From positions 27,479,611 to 27,543,610 of the forward strand of contig NC_092576.1 of assembly GCF_037975245.1 (NCBI RefSeq): a DNA stretch of 64,000 nt, given 5' to 3'. Below, in pieces: positions 13,776 to 27,500 of the stretch (position 1 is its first letter; every line of letters begins with the position of its first letter). The notes below the pieces were generated by a model, which worked only from the letters and a program-made list of their open reading frames with translations, was not told the origin of the DNA and ran no database searches. The translations under genes were made by a program, and so were the position numbers. The DNA comes from Apostichopus japonicus. Lineage: Eukaryota > Echinodermata > Holothuroidea > Aspidochirotida > Stichopodidae.

Positions 13776-13860
13776 ATGTTTCGGTGTCGAGGACTTCAGC
13801 ATCAATTTGCATGATAACCCTTGGTTTTGCGATTGCAAAATTATATTCCTTAAGACCAGG
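13776..13860 (+). pseudogene. detached copy of the LRR C-terminal cap
   Basis: About 70 bp past the LRR stop codon, 13776-13860 repeats 13366-13444 of the gene with few changes. It encodes NPWFCDCKIIFLKT again, preceded by SINLHD where the gene has GIDLRD. No LRRs precede it, and it diverges right after the FLKT motif. It is a partial duplication of the cysteine-cap module, most simply a remnant of a tandem copy. Confidence 0.8.
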
Positions 13861-13954
13861 CAACCGATACTCATAGCTAGTACAGTAACTACTGTTCATG
13901 TTCCACAACCGTGCATCAGTTACTACTGCGCTGTGTTCGTAACACGGTAACAGC

Positions 13955-14383
13955 TGTTACAGGTGGCACAGTAATTACTGCAAAGCTGTAACACGTTCCC
14001 ATTTAAGACAAAGAACTGCGCGACTGGACAAGGAGTCTATGAGTATTTGACGTGGTAAACTATTACTATATAAAGGCCTATTTTAGACGTGGAGCTACCC
14101 ATAAGGCTAATCTAGGTTCCCCCTCCCCCACACTAGGTCCCATTTTGTGTATCTGTTTTGTATCTATTTGAGACTTGCACACAATCACCTGTCCGTGAAG
14201 AATGTTTCAATCAAATGGATTTACTAATACGATTTTAGAAAAAAGGTTAGGCTATTATCTGAATCTCGCATGCAGTATCAAACTAGGGAGTAGTCTTCGT
14301 TACCCGCTGCCGCGCTTTTTCACCTTCGGACTAGTAGTTCAACGTGTAACAGCTTTGCAGTAATTACTGTGCCACTTGTAACA
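13955..14383. repeat. inverted repeat, 43-bp arms, possible MITE
   Basis: The arms at 13955-13997 and 14341-14383 are near-perfect reverse complements (core 'cacagtaattactgcaaagc'), separated by about 343 bp without a coding frame. The shape suggests a small non-autonomous DNA element, but no target-site duplication was identified. Confidence 0.6.
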
Positions 14384-15124
14384 CAATATTTTTTGGGGTA
14401 AAATTACTCATGTTTTTGATCCAATAAACTTTTTCTTAATTCATTGTAAATAGTATATTTTCAGCTGTAAATTAACTAATAGCTACCCCGGTTGCAACGA
14501 TTTTTTAGTTAGAATGAAATACATTTTGAGGGTTGAAAATTACATTGAGTCAGAAAGGAACAGCTCACGAAATAAACGACTAAGATATAGGAAACTCAGA
14601 GCATGTTTATCATACTCTATGCCAATGGCTGATAATTAAATTACACACCGTCTTTTGTTGGCTTCGGTCGTTAAATTAACCCCTAGTATGCCTAATCTAT
14701 GTTGTCATACCATTAATCGATTAAAATTGATTATTGTTTACAATGTTATGCTTTCATTACTTTACAATAAAATTATATTACAATATGATAGATGTTATTA
14801 CCACCGCACTGTACTACAAATCACGTGAATAAATGATGGGGGAAAAAACATGAAAAAACATTTCATTGGAATGATGATATCAATTGAATATCCAAGTAAA
14901 ATTGTAATATTTCTAAAGGTCTTAGTCACCCTTATCTGTTTTTTTTTTTTTGTATTGTACACTTGTTTAGTACAGCAGTTATACTGTTCTAAGATTCAAC
15001 CGTTATTCGTCTTACAGAACACGAGTCTATCTCGATGGCATGTTTATGGTATTGTCACTGGTAGCCCATTTCAACCTCGGTTTTGTTTTCTACGTTTGTC
15101 CTCGTGAGGCGGAATCTGGCCTTT

Positions 15125-15462
15125 TTTAAATATAACCCAAGCCTAACAAACTGACATGTTAAAAAACAGAAAATTGTTATGAGACGGTAAAAATTATGCC
15201 GTTTTTAAAAGCTTTCTGCGTTAATTTATACAGTCGTGAATGGTTGTGACACTCATTAACATTAACAAACGAATAAATTATCACTGACAAGTTGCTTATA
15301 GGCTTACTTTGTTCTGTTAACTTCCTGTATTAACTCATACCGTCGTAAAGTTTTGATGACAATACGTCACGAAATAAAGCTCATCGAAAAACATAAAAAT
15401 GCTTCATTTAAGTTATTGTCAGGCCTGCACCTTCATTTTATATTTAAGCAAAGAAATATACC
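15125..15462 (+). repeat. direct repeat copy 2, downstream of the LRR gene
   Basis: Partner of 11395-11790 in the same orientation, with scattered indels. No LRR reading frame follows copy 2, unlike copy 1. It most likely marks the upstream flank of a lost tandem paralogue. Confidence 0.7.
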
Positions 15463-16346
15463 TTCGGGAGTTTTCCCAATTAAATTGCAATTAAATAGAA
15501 ATAAAAGTATAGTCACCTTATAACTATAAAAATGCCATCACAAAAATAAAACGATGTTCACTGCATTGATAAACACACAGCCCGAATCGCGCTGTCATCG
15601 GCTCTAGAATGATTTGCTATGTTTTACCACTGTTACGAGGGCCCATTGTAGCCTAACGCTAATCACTGCTAGTGAGAACCTAATGTTATGATATAGAAAG
15701 TATTTGAAATTGCCTACGTGATAAATCAATATTTGAGAAATTAGGTCGGGTTACCGTGTCAGATATCGATACCAAGATTGATTCTACACTTCCATTCAGA
15801 AGTTTGAAGAGGACTTTGCTGTGAATACAGTTTTTCAGTATTTATTTCGGAGAAGGTGAAGAATTTCTGTCTCTGTTGAGGAAGTTCGTTACGCCAAGAG
15901 TTGGTGGCTATAAAGCTGATTTTGGACTGACTCTGGTAATATTCAGTCGGCGAGAAGTTCAACTTGTGCTTCACTCGATTGTGGCTGGAAGTCCGTTTTC
16001 TATTTTGGAGCATCGCCGGAAAGATGGTGACTGCTGTTTCTGGGATCGCGAGAAACTTCGCCGAGGACCAGTGAATTTCGCGGTACAACGGACCGAGAAT
16101 CGTCGTCATCAAGGTCGGGCCGCTGAGGGATATCGCCGTTGGAAGAGACCAGCGTGTTTTAAAGTGTGTCCTATCTTGTTAAGTTTGTGAGTAATTTTCT
16201 ATATATTTGTAATTACCACTTATTGTTGTTGATTCAAACTCCATTGTTCAATATAGTTTACGTTCTCATTCAAATTCTCTAGACTCGTCAGTTTGTCTGT
16301 GTTCCTTACAGAAACGAACCCAGGCTCGTGTCTCGTTAAAAATTAA

Positions 16347-17126
16347 TTATCGAGACCTCTCGCATTCAAACGTAACACTACCAATAGTACGGCTGGCAGC
16401 CCTTACAACCTTCTCTAATTTAATCGAAGAATCCTTTGTAAGCAGCCCGTAAAAACAAATAATACTAAAAGTCAGCACGCTTTGTATCACTGACTGGTAA
16501 AAAAGTACAAGAATAGTGTTGTCGATATTAAAATATTTCAGTTTACGTAAAAAGTACAATCGTTGGCAAGCTTTTGATCTAATTGCATCAACCTGGTCTT
16601 TGAAGTTAAGTTTACAGTCAATGATAGTACCTAGATATTTATAGCGGTGCACCTTTTCGACAATCTCATCATTAACCCTGATTTGAGCATGATCATGTGG
16701 CTGTTTTCTGAAGTCAAATACTATCTCCTTAGTTTTTTTGCCATTCAATTTGAGGTAGTTTTGGTTGCACCAAGTAACAAAATCTTTGATTTCCTTCTCA
16801 TACGGAGCAACAACATCGGTTTGCAGGTAACCCGTTATCACTGTATCATCAGCATATTTAATAATAGAACAGACATCGTGTTTACTTCTGCAATCGTTAG
16901 TGTATAAGCAGAAAGGGACAGGAGATAGATAGCATCCCTGAGGGGCACCAGTACTAACGGATCGAACATCAGAGCAAATGCCATTTAATTTAACAAACTG
17001 TGGTCTGTCTCTTAAATAGTTTAAGATCCACAACAGTAACCTGCAATTTACACCAATAGCTAACAGTTTATTAATTAATAAGTGCGGCTGAATGGAGTTG
17101 AAGGCACTTGAAAAGTCAACAAAGAA
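16347..17126 (-). mobile_element. LINE reverse transcriptase fragment (Rex1/L2/CR1-like)
   Basis: A continuous minus-strand frame of about 255 codons reads through RT motifs: FVDFSSAFNSIQPHLL at the 5' side, GAPQGC, the YADD catalytic box (IIKYADDTVI), a WCNQNYLKLN-KTKEIVFDFR block, and KYLGTIID. The pattern fits the CR1/L2/Rex1 group of non-LTR retrotransposons. The element is cut at its 5' side by a short (GAAA)n tract, so the endonuclease and the first RT motifs are missing. The frame is intact where present, suggesting a fairly recent insertion. It lies beyond the 3' end of ILVBL, in the same orientation. Confidence 0.85.
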
Positions 17127-17139
17127 AGAAAGAAAGAAA

Positions 17140-18345
17140 ATAAACTAGAGCACCAATGGTGCAGAAGCTCATACCTTTTCGAGCTTAAAAATGTAGGGCC
17201 CACAAAACTTTATGGCCCACCAAATTTCAGATTCCTCCAATTTTGGGCCTAGAGGGATAACCCCCCCCCCCCTCCGTTAGCAGCATCCTGGCCACACCAC
17301 TGGCTATAATTCCTATTTTCCCCCTTTAATTCCTATTTTACCCACTCTCTCAAACAATACCACTGACCTACCCTATTTAACTTTCTCCCCTCTACCTGAG
17401 CAGACATAACTCCTTCCCAAAATTTTGGCTGGCTACCTACATACCTCAGGCTCAAAGACTTCTAAGAATCGGCAAGTGCTGATTGGCTATAGGGCTCTCA
17501 TGCTTACAGTTCAACAGTTAATAACAACTCCCAATACTGCTTTAATACCACTAACAGCCTCTGCAGAGCTTAACCACAAATGTAAACAAACACTGCAGAG
17601 ACTGGGAGACAAATTAAAGGAGCTTTGGAAAAAGGTGAAGGCTCAGATTTTTCTAAAAGATGGGGATTAATTGTAATTAAATAACTTTTGACCAAAATTA
17701 TTAGGCATCACCTTATTCATACACAATCCAACAATCATCAGTTCAACTTTGAATATGATCCATCAAAATCTTGAGGAGATTGAGATATTTGAAAATATTA
17801 CAAAGAATGACCCCCGATGACCCCCTAAATAACATTTGACCTCAATTTTCCGAACACCCCTCGTAACCCTCATCCCGAGGAACGTTGTGACTAAGTTTCA
17901 TTATAACTGGCCATACACTGTACGAACGGAAGCAATTTGAAAATATAGGGCCGCGGCCCGGGCCAAAAAGACCCCTAGTTGATCTTTGATCTCAAATTCA
18001 TGAACACCCTGAAGGTAAAACTTCCATAGCACTATCGTGACAAACCCTCAACATTGTACCATGGAATCTGTAGGAGAAGAAGCATTTTGCGTATTTCCAC
18101 AAAATGGCCCATTACGGCCCACAGGTGACCTTTGACCCCAAATTTCGGACCATCTCTGATGGCCCTATACCCAATGGTCCTCGTGTCCAAGTTTCATGAA
18201 ATTCCATCAAACACTGTGCGAGTGGGAGCGGTTTTACCAATTGTTGACGGATAGAGTGATAGACGCCGCACTGTAACAATAGCACACACCAGCATGCTGG
18301 TATGAGCTAAAAAACAGAATTTGTGGTAAAGAGAAACAAAGAATG
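17140..18345. repeat. degenerate interspersed repeat, possible DNA transposon
   Basis: This non-coding block sits between the LINE fragment and ILVBL. 'agctcatacc' at 17166-17175 has its reverse complement at 18299-18308, a possible 10-bp terminal inverted repeat. The interior repeats phrases such as 'tgacctttgacc' and 'gtttcat(g/t)a'. A small open frame at 17425-17670 has no recognisable domain. The assignment rests on repeat-like texture and the weak termini. Confidence 0.4.
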
Positions 18346-18550
18346 CAATGAAAGAGAATCTACAGTCTCGAGTCGACCCTGTGTGTTTCAACGCAACCTT
18401 TTTGGGCTATCATGCTTTTCCCTCTAATTCTTAAAACAGTTTCCTCTCACTCAAAAGGGAGCATCTAGTCAGCAAAAAACCTCCAGATAGGCCCGGCAAG
18501 CAGGACAGCCCTTCTCGACTGCTTTAATCTCATCCCTTTAATCTAATCCC

Positions 18551-21500
18551 TCACACCGATAGAGAGCCTTCCCTGAAGTCTGTTTTTCCGATCAAACAAT
18601 TGACCAGAGCCGGTTTGTTGTTTTTGCTGTCTTCTTTGGCCTTCATTAGTATTTCCCTGATCCCTTCTGTTGTCTCCTCACTGAGACGGTAACCGGTCCC
18701 GCCGTAGCCTATTGCGACTTTGTCATAGTCGCAGAACTGTAGAGGGCGACGAGAGAAGAGCAAACACATATTCAAGAGTTTTCTGATCAGAAAGGTATGT
18801 TAAAAACAAAACTTTGCAAAGGATGTGTTTAATTGTATAATACAGTGCTGGTGAAATTTACTTTACCACCTCACAAAGACTGCTATGTACGTAACGTTGA
18901 GTGGCTTGACTGGTCTGTTAACAAATTGTTGTTATCGGTAAATATTTTCAAAACTTGTGTCTTCTCTTTGACCAGCTGATCGGCATATCGACCACTGGCT
19001 ATTTATCAAAATCCAAACTGAGGCTAAAGAAATGGGTTGTTTAGGGCAGATTAATGAATCGTCACAAGTAACAAGAAGTGGCTTTGTTGTGCCCAAAAAA
19101 AATGTTCAATATTGGTTTGCTGTTATCGGCAACGAGGCTAAATTTTACAAAAAGATACCGATACGCCATCAATGATGCAAATATCGTTGCATACCGACAC
19201 AACACAATCATGGTTCTCATAGGCGTAGGGGGCGGGGGGACTGGGGGGGCTGCAGCCCCCCAACCAATCGGGCAATATGCTGTGAATTTTTTGGGCACCT
19301 ACAGAAAGAAAAGTAATTTGCACTGTGTTTTTCAATGGTTAAACTTATATTATTATTATTATCATTATTATTGTAACGACTTCCCCAATAATTATAACCA
19401 ATATGGAAGGGTAATAACAGGGCAAATGATTGTATGCTATTGGTGTGCGATGTTATAACTGATACATGCCCTAATGATATGCACATTAACATGATGAACA
19501 CCAACCATTCTTCAAGGAAATCTCTACCTCCCCCCACTCCCCGCAAGTGTATGAATGATGAAATATCAATGTCTTTTTTCTCCTCCTGCCAAACTGTTTC
19601 AAAGACAAGACCAGGATGATAATATTGAGAGTGAACTCACCGTCAAGTCACAAGCCACCCTGGTGCTGAAGATCTTTTCTTGGTCTCGTAAGATCTGAGT
19701 CCAGCAGGCGTCGTTGCCAACCACTGCTATGACCGGTATCTTATGTCTACTGAAGGTGTCAAACTCGGCCACGCTGTACCCCAGGGTCCCGTCCCCGTAG
19801 ATGATCCAGACCTCGCAGTCCGGTCGACACAACTTGGCACCGAGAGCGAAACCGCCACCTACTCCCAGAGTGCCAAAGGCTCCCGGGTCCAGCCACTTCA
19901 AGGGTCCACGGGGCCTAGAGGGAAAGAAGGTTAAACGATTTAGGGATACAAAGATTTAGGAATGAAGTAAAACAGAGAATATTATACAGATACTAAACCA
20001 TTACAAACAGGATATCTATGATTGGCTGTTGCTATTGGTTATCGCTTGCGAGAAGATATGAACCCACGTATTATTTGCCGTTTTGTCACTCTGGCAAGCT
20101 ATTGATGGAATCGAAGTAACAGAGTAACAATTTGTGGTTAATAATATGTGCATCCCTTGTGTTGGGAAAATAATAGATATCACTTTCATCAGCTCTGTTT
20201 GGACTAATGTTAAATAATGTAAGAAGGACAATCTTTATAGATTCACTGGCATAAAACACTCAAGACTGTATTGTTGAAGTAACAAGTATATATTTCACCA
20301 TTCAAACCAAGGATGCGTGCATGCAGCTGTTTAATTCAGTTAGAGACGTTTTTATTAGACTGTTCACACCTCTCAACCCACCTCACCTCAAGAAACTACC
20401 CCATGTGAAGATGTTAACTGTACTACCAAATGTGTACACCTAAGTAGACTTGAATAAGCTGAAGTAAGTCCACCTCATCCCCACCTTCAAAGTACAGTAA
20501 CTCCTCTAAGTGTTAACTGTTCTACCTATAACATCAAAGCAAATACTGTTGTGACAATGATTTAGTTGAGACACCACACCACACCCCACCCCACCACAAC
20601 CCCTCCAACCTCAAGTAATTCAATATAACTATTTAAACTTCACTAACTGTGAATCAGACCAAACTAGACTTTACCAACCATACAGTAGAACTCTCTTTTC
20701 CTCTTAATAATTTCCTTCAACACAAGGATGTCAAGAACACACAACCACTGTGCCAACCAAACTAGACTTTACCGACCCTACACAAAACTGTTTCTACTGT
20801 TTATTTCCTCCTACCTGAGGATGTCACTTTATTTCCTCCTACTTGAGGATGTCACTTTATTTCCTCCTACCTGAGGATGTCACTTTATTTCCTCCTACCT
20901 GAGGATGTCACTTTATTTCCTCCTACCTAAGGATGTCACTTTATTTCCTCCTACCTAAGGATGTCACTTTCTCCTACCTGAGGATGTCACTTTATTTTCT
21001 CCTACCTGAGGATGTCACTTTATTTTCTCCTACCTGAGGATGTCACTTTATTTCCTCCTACCTAAGGATGTCACTTTATATCCTCCTACCTAAGGATGTC
21101 ACTTTATATCCTCCTACCTAAGGATGTCACTTTATTTCCTCCTACCTGAGGATGTCACTTTATTTCCTCCTTCCTGAGGATGTCACTTTATTTCCTCCTA
21201 CCTGGGGATGTCACTTTATCGCCTCCTACCTGAGGATGTCACTTTATATCCTCCTACATAAGGATGTCACTTTATTTCCTCCTTCCTGAGGATGTCACTT
21301 TATTTCCTCCTACCTGAGGATGTCACTTTATATCCTCCTACCTAAGGATGTCACTTTATATCCTCCTACCTAAGGATGTCACTTTATTTCCTCCTTCCTG
21401 AGGATGTCACTTTATTTCCTCCTACCTGAGGATGTCACTTTATATCCTCCTACCTAAGAATGTCACTTTATATCCTCCTACCTATGGATGTCACTTTATT

Positions 21501-24500
21501 TCCTCCTACCTGAGGATGTCACTTTATTTCCTCCTACCTGAGGATGTCACTTTATTTCCTCCTACCTGAGGATGTCACTTTATATCCTCCTACCTAAGGA
21601 TGTCACTTTATTTCCTCCTACCTGAGGATGTCACTTTATATCCTCCTACCTGAGGATGTCACTTTATTTCCTCCTACCTATGGATGTCACTTTATATCCT
21701 CCTACCTGAGGATGTCACTTTATATCCTCCTACCTGAGGATGTCACTTTATTTCCTCCTACCTGAGGATGTCACTTTATTTCCTCCTACCTGAGGATGTC
21801 ACTTTATTTCCTCCTACCTGAGGATGTCACTTTATTTCCTCCTACCTGAGGATGTCACTTTATTTCCTCCTACCTGAGGATGTCACTTTATTTCCTCCTA
21901 CCTGAGGATGTCACTTTATTTCCTCCTACCTGAGGATGTCACTTTATTTCCTCCTACCTGAGGATGTCACTTTATTTCCTCCTACCTGAGGATGTCACTT
22001 TATATCCTCCTACCTGAGGATGTCACTTTATTTCCTCCTACCTGAGGATGTCACTTTATTTCCTCCTACCTGAGGATGTCACTTTATATCCTCCTACCTG
22101 AGGATGTCACTTTATATCCTCCTACCTGAGGATGTCACTTTATTTCCTCCTACCTGAGGATGTCACTTTATATCCTGCTACCTGAGGATGTCACTTTATA
22201 ACCTCCTACCTAAGGATGTCACTTTATTTCCTCCTACCTGAAGATGTCACTTTATATCCTCCTACCTAAGGATGTCACTTTATTTCCTCCTACCTGAGGA
22301 TGTCACTTTATATCCTCCTACCTGAGGATGTCACTTTATTTCCTCTTACCTGAGGATGTCACTTTATTTCCTCCTACCTAAGAATGTCACTTTATATCCT
22401 CCTACCTGAGGATGTCACTTTATTTCCTCCTACCTGAGGATGTCACTTTATATCCTCCTACCTGAGGATGTCACTTTATTTCCTCCTACCTGAGGATGTC
22501 ACTTTATATCCTGCTACCTGAGGATGTCACTTTATAACCTCCTACCTAAGGATGTCACTTTATATCCTCCTACCTGAAGATGTCACTTTATATCCTCCTA
22601 CCTAAGGATGTCACTTTATTTCCTCCTACCTGAGGATGTCACTTTATATCCTCCTACCTGAGGATGTCACTTTATTTCCTCCTACCTGAGGATGTCACTT
22701 TATTTCCTCCTACCTGAGGATGTCACTTTATATCCTCCTACCTGAGGATGTCACTTTATTTCCTCCTACCTGAGGATGTCACTTTATTTCCTCCTACCTG
22801 AGGATGTCACTTTATATCCTCCTACCTGAGGATGTCACTTTATTTCCTCCTACCTGAGGATGTCACTTTATTTCCTCCTACCTGAGGATGTCACTTTATT
22901 TCCTCCTACCTGAGGATGTCACTTTATTTCCTCCTACCTGAGGATGTCACTTTATTTCCTCCTACCTGAGGATGTCACTTTATTTCCTCCTACCTGAGGA
23001 TGTCACTTTATTTCCTCCTACCTGAGGATGTCACTTTATTTCCTCCTACCTAAGGATGTCACTTTCTCCTACCTGAGGATGTCACTTTATTTTCTCCTAC
23101 CTGAGGATGTCACTTTATTTTCTCCTACCTGAGGATGTCACCTTATTTCCTCCTACCTAAGGATGTCACTTTATATCCTCCTACCTAAGGATGTCACTTT
23201 ATATCCTCCTACCTAAGGATGTCACTTTATTTCCTCCTACCTGAGGATGTCACCTTATTTCCTCCTTCCTGAGGATGTCACTTTATTTCCTCCTACCTGA
23301 GGATGTCACTTTATCGCCGCCTACCTGAGGATGTCACTTTATATCCTCCTACCTGAGGATGTCACTTTATTTCCTCCTTCCTGAGGATGTCACTTTATTT
23401 CCTCCTACCTGAGGATGTCACTTTATATCCTCCTACCTAAGGATGTCACTTTATATCCTCCTACCTAAGGATGTCACTTTATTTCCTCCTACCTATGGAT
23501 GTCACTTTATATCCTCCTACCTGAGGATGTCACTTTATTTCCTCCTACCTATGGATGTCACTTTATATCCTCCTACCTGAGGATGTCACTTTATTTCCTC
23601 CTACGTGAGGATGTCACTTTATTTCCTCCCACCTAAGGATGCCACTTTATTTCCTCCTACCTGAGGATGTCACTTTATTTCCTCCTACGTGAGGATGTCA
23701 CTTTATTTCCTCCTACCTGAGGATGTCACTTTATTTCCTCCTACCTGAGGATGTCACTTTATTTCCTCCTACCTGAGGATGTCACTTTATTTCCTCCTAC
23801 CTGAGGATGTCACTTTATTTCCATCTACCTGAGGATGTCACTTTATTTCCTCCTACGTGAGGATGTCACTTTATTTCCTCCTACCTGAGGATGTCACTTT
23901 ATTTCCTCCTTCCTGAGGATGTCACTTTATTTTCTCCTACCTGAGGATGTCACTTTATTTCCTCCTACCTGAGGATGTCACTTTATTTCCTCCTACCTGA
24001 GGATGTAAGCTGCGCTGCCTACAAAGTCCCCTCCGTCAGCTACTATGATGCTCTCCTCGTCCATCGCCTCCTCCACCTGGTAGAGGACCTTAAGAGGATT
24101 CAGGAAATGATTCACTTTATCTTCAGCTTTCTTCCTGGAATATTAAAACCAAAATACAGCGATTAACGCTTAAATACGCTAAAAAGTCATCAGGCGCGTA
24201 GCCAAGGGGGGGGGGGGATGGGGTGACTCCCCCTTGAGCATTTTTTTTTGTAAGTTTTTATGATATCCCTAGTAATTTCAAACTAGAAAATGCTTAGATG
24301 CAACTTGCAAGGCCTGGGAAGTGCCATTTTCAGCGATCTGGGAGGCATTTTCGGCCCAAATTTTCTTGTTTGATTCGCGCCAACTCATGGTGGTGACACG
24401 CTTAGATATTGCCCAATGCTGAATCTACGGTTCCGATAATTTGACTACAGGTTCGCCCCTCCCTTGGCAAATTCCTTGCTAAGCGCCTGAAAGTCATCTC

Positions 24501-27500
24501 CTACTGGATGGTAGGGCGGTGCACTGTAAGTTCACAATGCTAAAGGGAACAAATGTCCTTCTGAAAGGACCATGATACCAACAAACTCTATGATTTTTGC
24601 TATGTGGTTTAGTTCTACCCTTCATCTCGGTGCTTTCGTTGATGGATTCATCAGCTTCCACTAGATCGACGCAGATTTTGACGTGGATTTATAACTTGTC
24701 AAGTTGAGAATGTGACAAAAGATTAAAAGGAAGAAACCAGTAATTGTGGTTGATAATGAATTGTGAAAAGTGATTCAGATTACAAATATTTCCGTTTCAA
24801 CTTTTTTTATCTTTGGGATGTTTATATTCAATTTGTATCGCTGTATTAATTGGTACTGTAGTTGCAGTGTGCAAAAAGTAATATGAACACAATATAACCT
24901 CCATTTACTTTTCATTATTTTATAAATGGCAAAACTACACTGGAGACTGCATGTTTAAGGCTAGCTTCATTCATACCGACCACATGGTCTTGTCAACACA
25001 TTCCCATATCTCTCAAAACAGGCAAAACTTTCAAGACAGGCAAAATCAAATTTATATCAAATTTGTATCAACCTTTGAGATCTTGTGAACACATTCAGCC
25101 CATTATTACATCATTATATATGTCACAGTTAAGTATCTCTTTTAGTATCATTTAGTTCATTTTGGTAATTTTAAAACTCATATTTCTTTTCAACGATAAA
25201 AGTTTGAAAAGAGACCTAGGCTCTGACTCGACACTGAACTGAGGAAAAAGTAAAACAGAAGGAAAATACCCAAGAAAGCTGCTGGACATGCAGGCTACCA
25301 AAACTTGAATCACACTTAACAACTCCATTCCCCCCCCCCTCTGACCCCCACCCTTTCATTGAGGCTGTGACCATATGATCATGGTGGTAGCAAGCCAAGG
25401 AAAGTCCTGCAACAGAAGTGAGAGAGTTCCTCTGTGTCTTGGAGCAATTTCAGATATTTTACGGAGTTGACTTACAAGTTCAACGTTTCCTTCTCTTCGT
25501 CTCTGGCCTTCAACGATTGTATCCACTCACTGCTACAGTTGAATCCTGTTAGACCCTTGGATACCTCCAGCAAGAAGGAACCTACATCAGCCTGAACTGC
25601 CAGGGCTGGTCTCCACATGACACCGGCATTCTGAACAACAATAATAACAACAGAAATTAAGATCAATTAAAATTAGACAATTGATTAGAAATTAGAAAAT
25701 TAATATATTAAGAATGAGTTAAGGAAACTGGTAGATTGGCCACAAGAGAGCCAGTTGGGACAATTTCTTCATGCTAATATATAGATAGAAACATGAATAT
25801 TCATACTATATATCTATGTCTCTGAATATGCATAGAGAGTCCTCTAAAACGTAATGAATATGTATATACTTACAAGAAGAAGTTGACTCTTGTTTCTGTT
25901 GACAGCTATGATCTTGGATCGTTTACTGCGTTAAACACACACATGAATAAATATATCTATGTCTCTGAATATGCATAGAGAGTCCTCTAAATGTAATGAA
26001 TATGTATATACTTACAAGAAGAAGTTGACTCTTGTTTCTGTTGACAGCTATGATCTTGGACCGCTTACTGAGCACTTGACCGTAGTTAAGTCTGAAGTCG
26101 GGAACAGCACCTGGGAAGTGGGAGACATTTCAAAAAAGGGGGTTGAATGCCTTGGAAGCACAGCACATAAGTGAACCACTGGTGGAAGGGTTCTCAAATT
26201 CATCACAGATAGGGTCTCATTGGGGGTGCGTGCAGTGCGAGAATGTTACCAGTTAATAGGCTGGGGTAGATAGGTGTGCATAGGTACAGGTCGGTGAGGG
26301 GTGAAGTAAGTCAGAGTAGATACCAATCACTTCACCCAACTGCAGTCATTTTGCTGGTGATTTCTCTGACCGGAATCTGGTCGTCGAATAGTCCGTTTCC
26401 GAATTACCTCAGCAGGAAGAATTTTACAAGGTTCTCCCTATCGTATTACTCTTGATATTCAGAGGTTGGCAAATGCCTTGTCGAAACAATGCAAACACGT
26501 CTCATGAGAAATCAGATTTAAAAAAAACAAGAGAGAAATGCCAAAAGGGTTTTTCAAGAAAAATGTTGAAAAGGAAAGATGACAACCTGACGATAATTTG
26601 CATATTGTATCTACAAGTGATCTGATTTGTTACTGATATACTGATATATACCATTAAACAGTAAACCTTCAAGAATGTTGTAAGTGTACAGGTTTTATAT
26701 TACAACTCCTGCTACAGTCTTAAAATAAGGAAACTTTCAATATCATCTCCAAACCAGCACTTTTGTATGTAGTATATTTTAAGGCACATTTTATATGTAG
26801 TATATTATAAGGCACATTTTATATGTAGCATATTTTAAGGCACATTTTGTATGTAGCATATTTAAATGCACATTTTGCATGTAGCATATTGTAATGCACA
26901 TTTTGTATAGCATATTGTAATGCACATTTTGTATGTAGCATATTGTAATGCACATTTTGTATGTAGCATATTGTAATGCACATTTTGTATGTAGAATTTG
27001 TAATGCACATTTTGTATGTAGTATATATTGTAATGCACATTTTGTATGTAGCATTTTGTAATGCACAGTTTGAATGAAGCATTTTGTAATGCACATTTTG
27101 TATGTAGTATATTTTAACGCACATTTTGTATGTAGTATATTGTAATGCACATTTTGTAAGTAGTATATTGTAATGCACATTTTATATGTAGCATATTGTA
27201 ATGCACATTTTGTATGTAGTACATTTTAATGCACCTTTTGTATGTAGTATATTTTAAGGCACATATTAAATGCAGCATATTTTAATGCACATTTTGTATG
27301 TAGCATATTTCAATGCACATATTAAATGCAGAATAATTTAATGCACATTTTGTATGTAGCATATTGTATTGCACATTTGGTATGTATCATATTGTAATGC
27401 ACAATTTGTATGTAGTATATTGTAATGCACATTTTGTATGCAGCATTTTGTAATGCAAATTTTGTATGTAGTATATTGTAATCAAATTTTGTATGTAGTA

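Noticed and set aside
12261-13860. Somatically assembled VLR locus
   Set aside because: The LRR gene is already complete and the extra cap is one diverged copy; shared cysteine caps alone do not support assembly.
15759-16190. Overlapping open frames of 117 and 104 codons on opposite strands
   Set aside because: Neither shows a known domain or clear gene structure. It could be a diverged LINE or UTR segment, but evidence is lacking.
17425-17670. 81-codon plus-strand frame
   Set aside because: It lies in a degenerate repeat and has no recognisable domain.
19217-19290. Possible hAT-type end ('aggcgtagggggcgg')
   Set aside because: It resembles other element ends, but no matching right end or 8-bp duplication was found.
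20800-24006. CRISPR-like regular repeat array
   Set aside because: The units are contiguous 28-bp copies without unique spacers, inside an intron of an animal gene. It is a minisatellite.
26791-27180. Two overlapping long minus-strand frames encoding repeated 'HTKCALQY'-like peptides
   Set aside because: They arise because the 27-28-bp unit lacks stops in several frames; there is no start context, splice support or domain.
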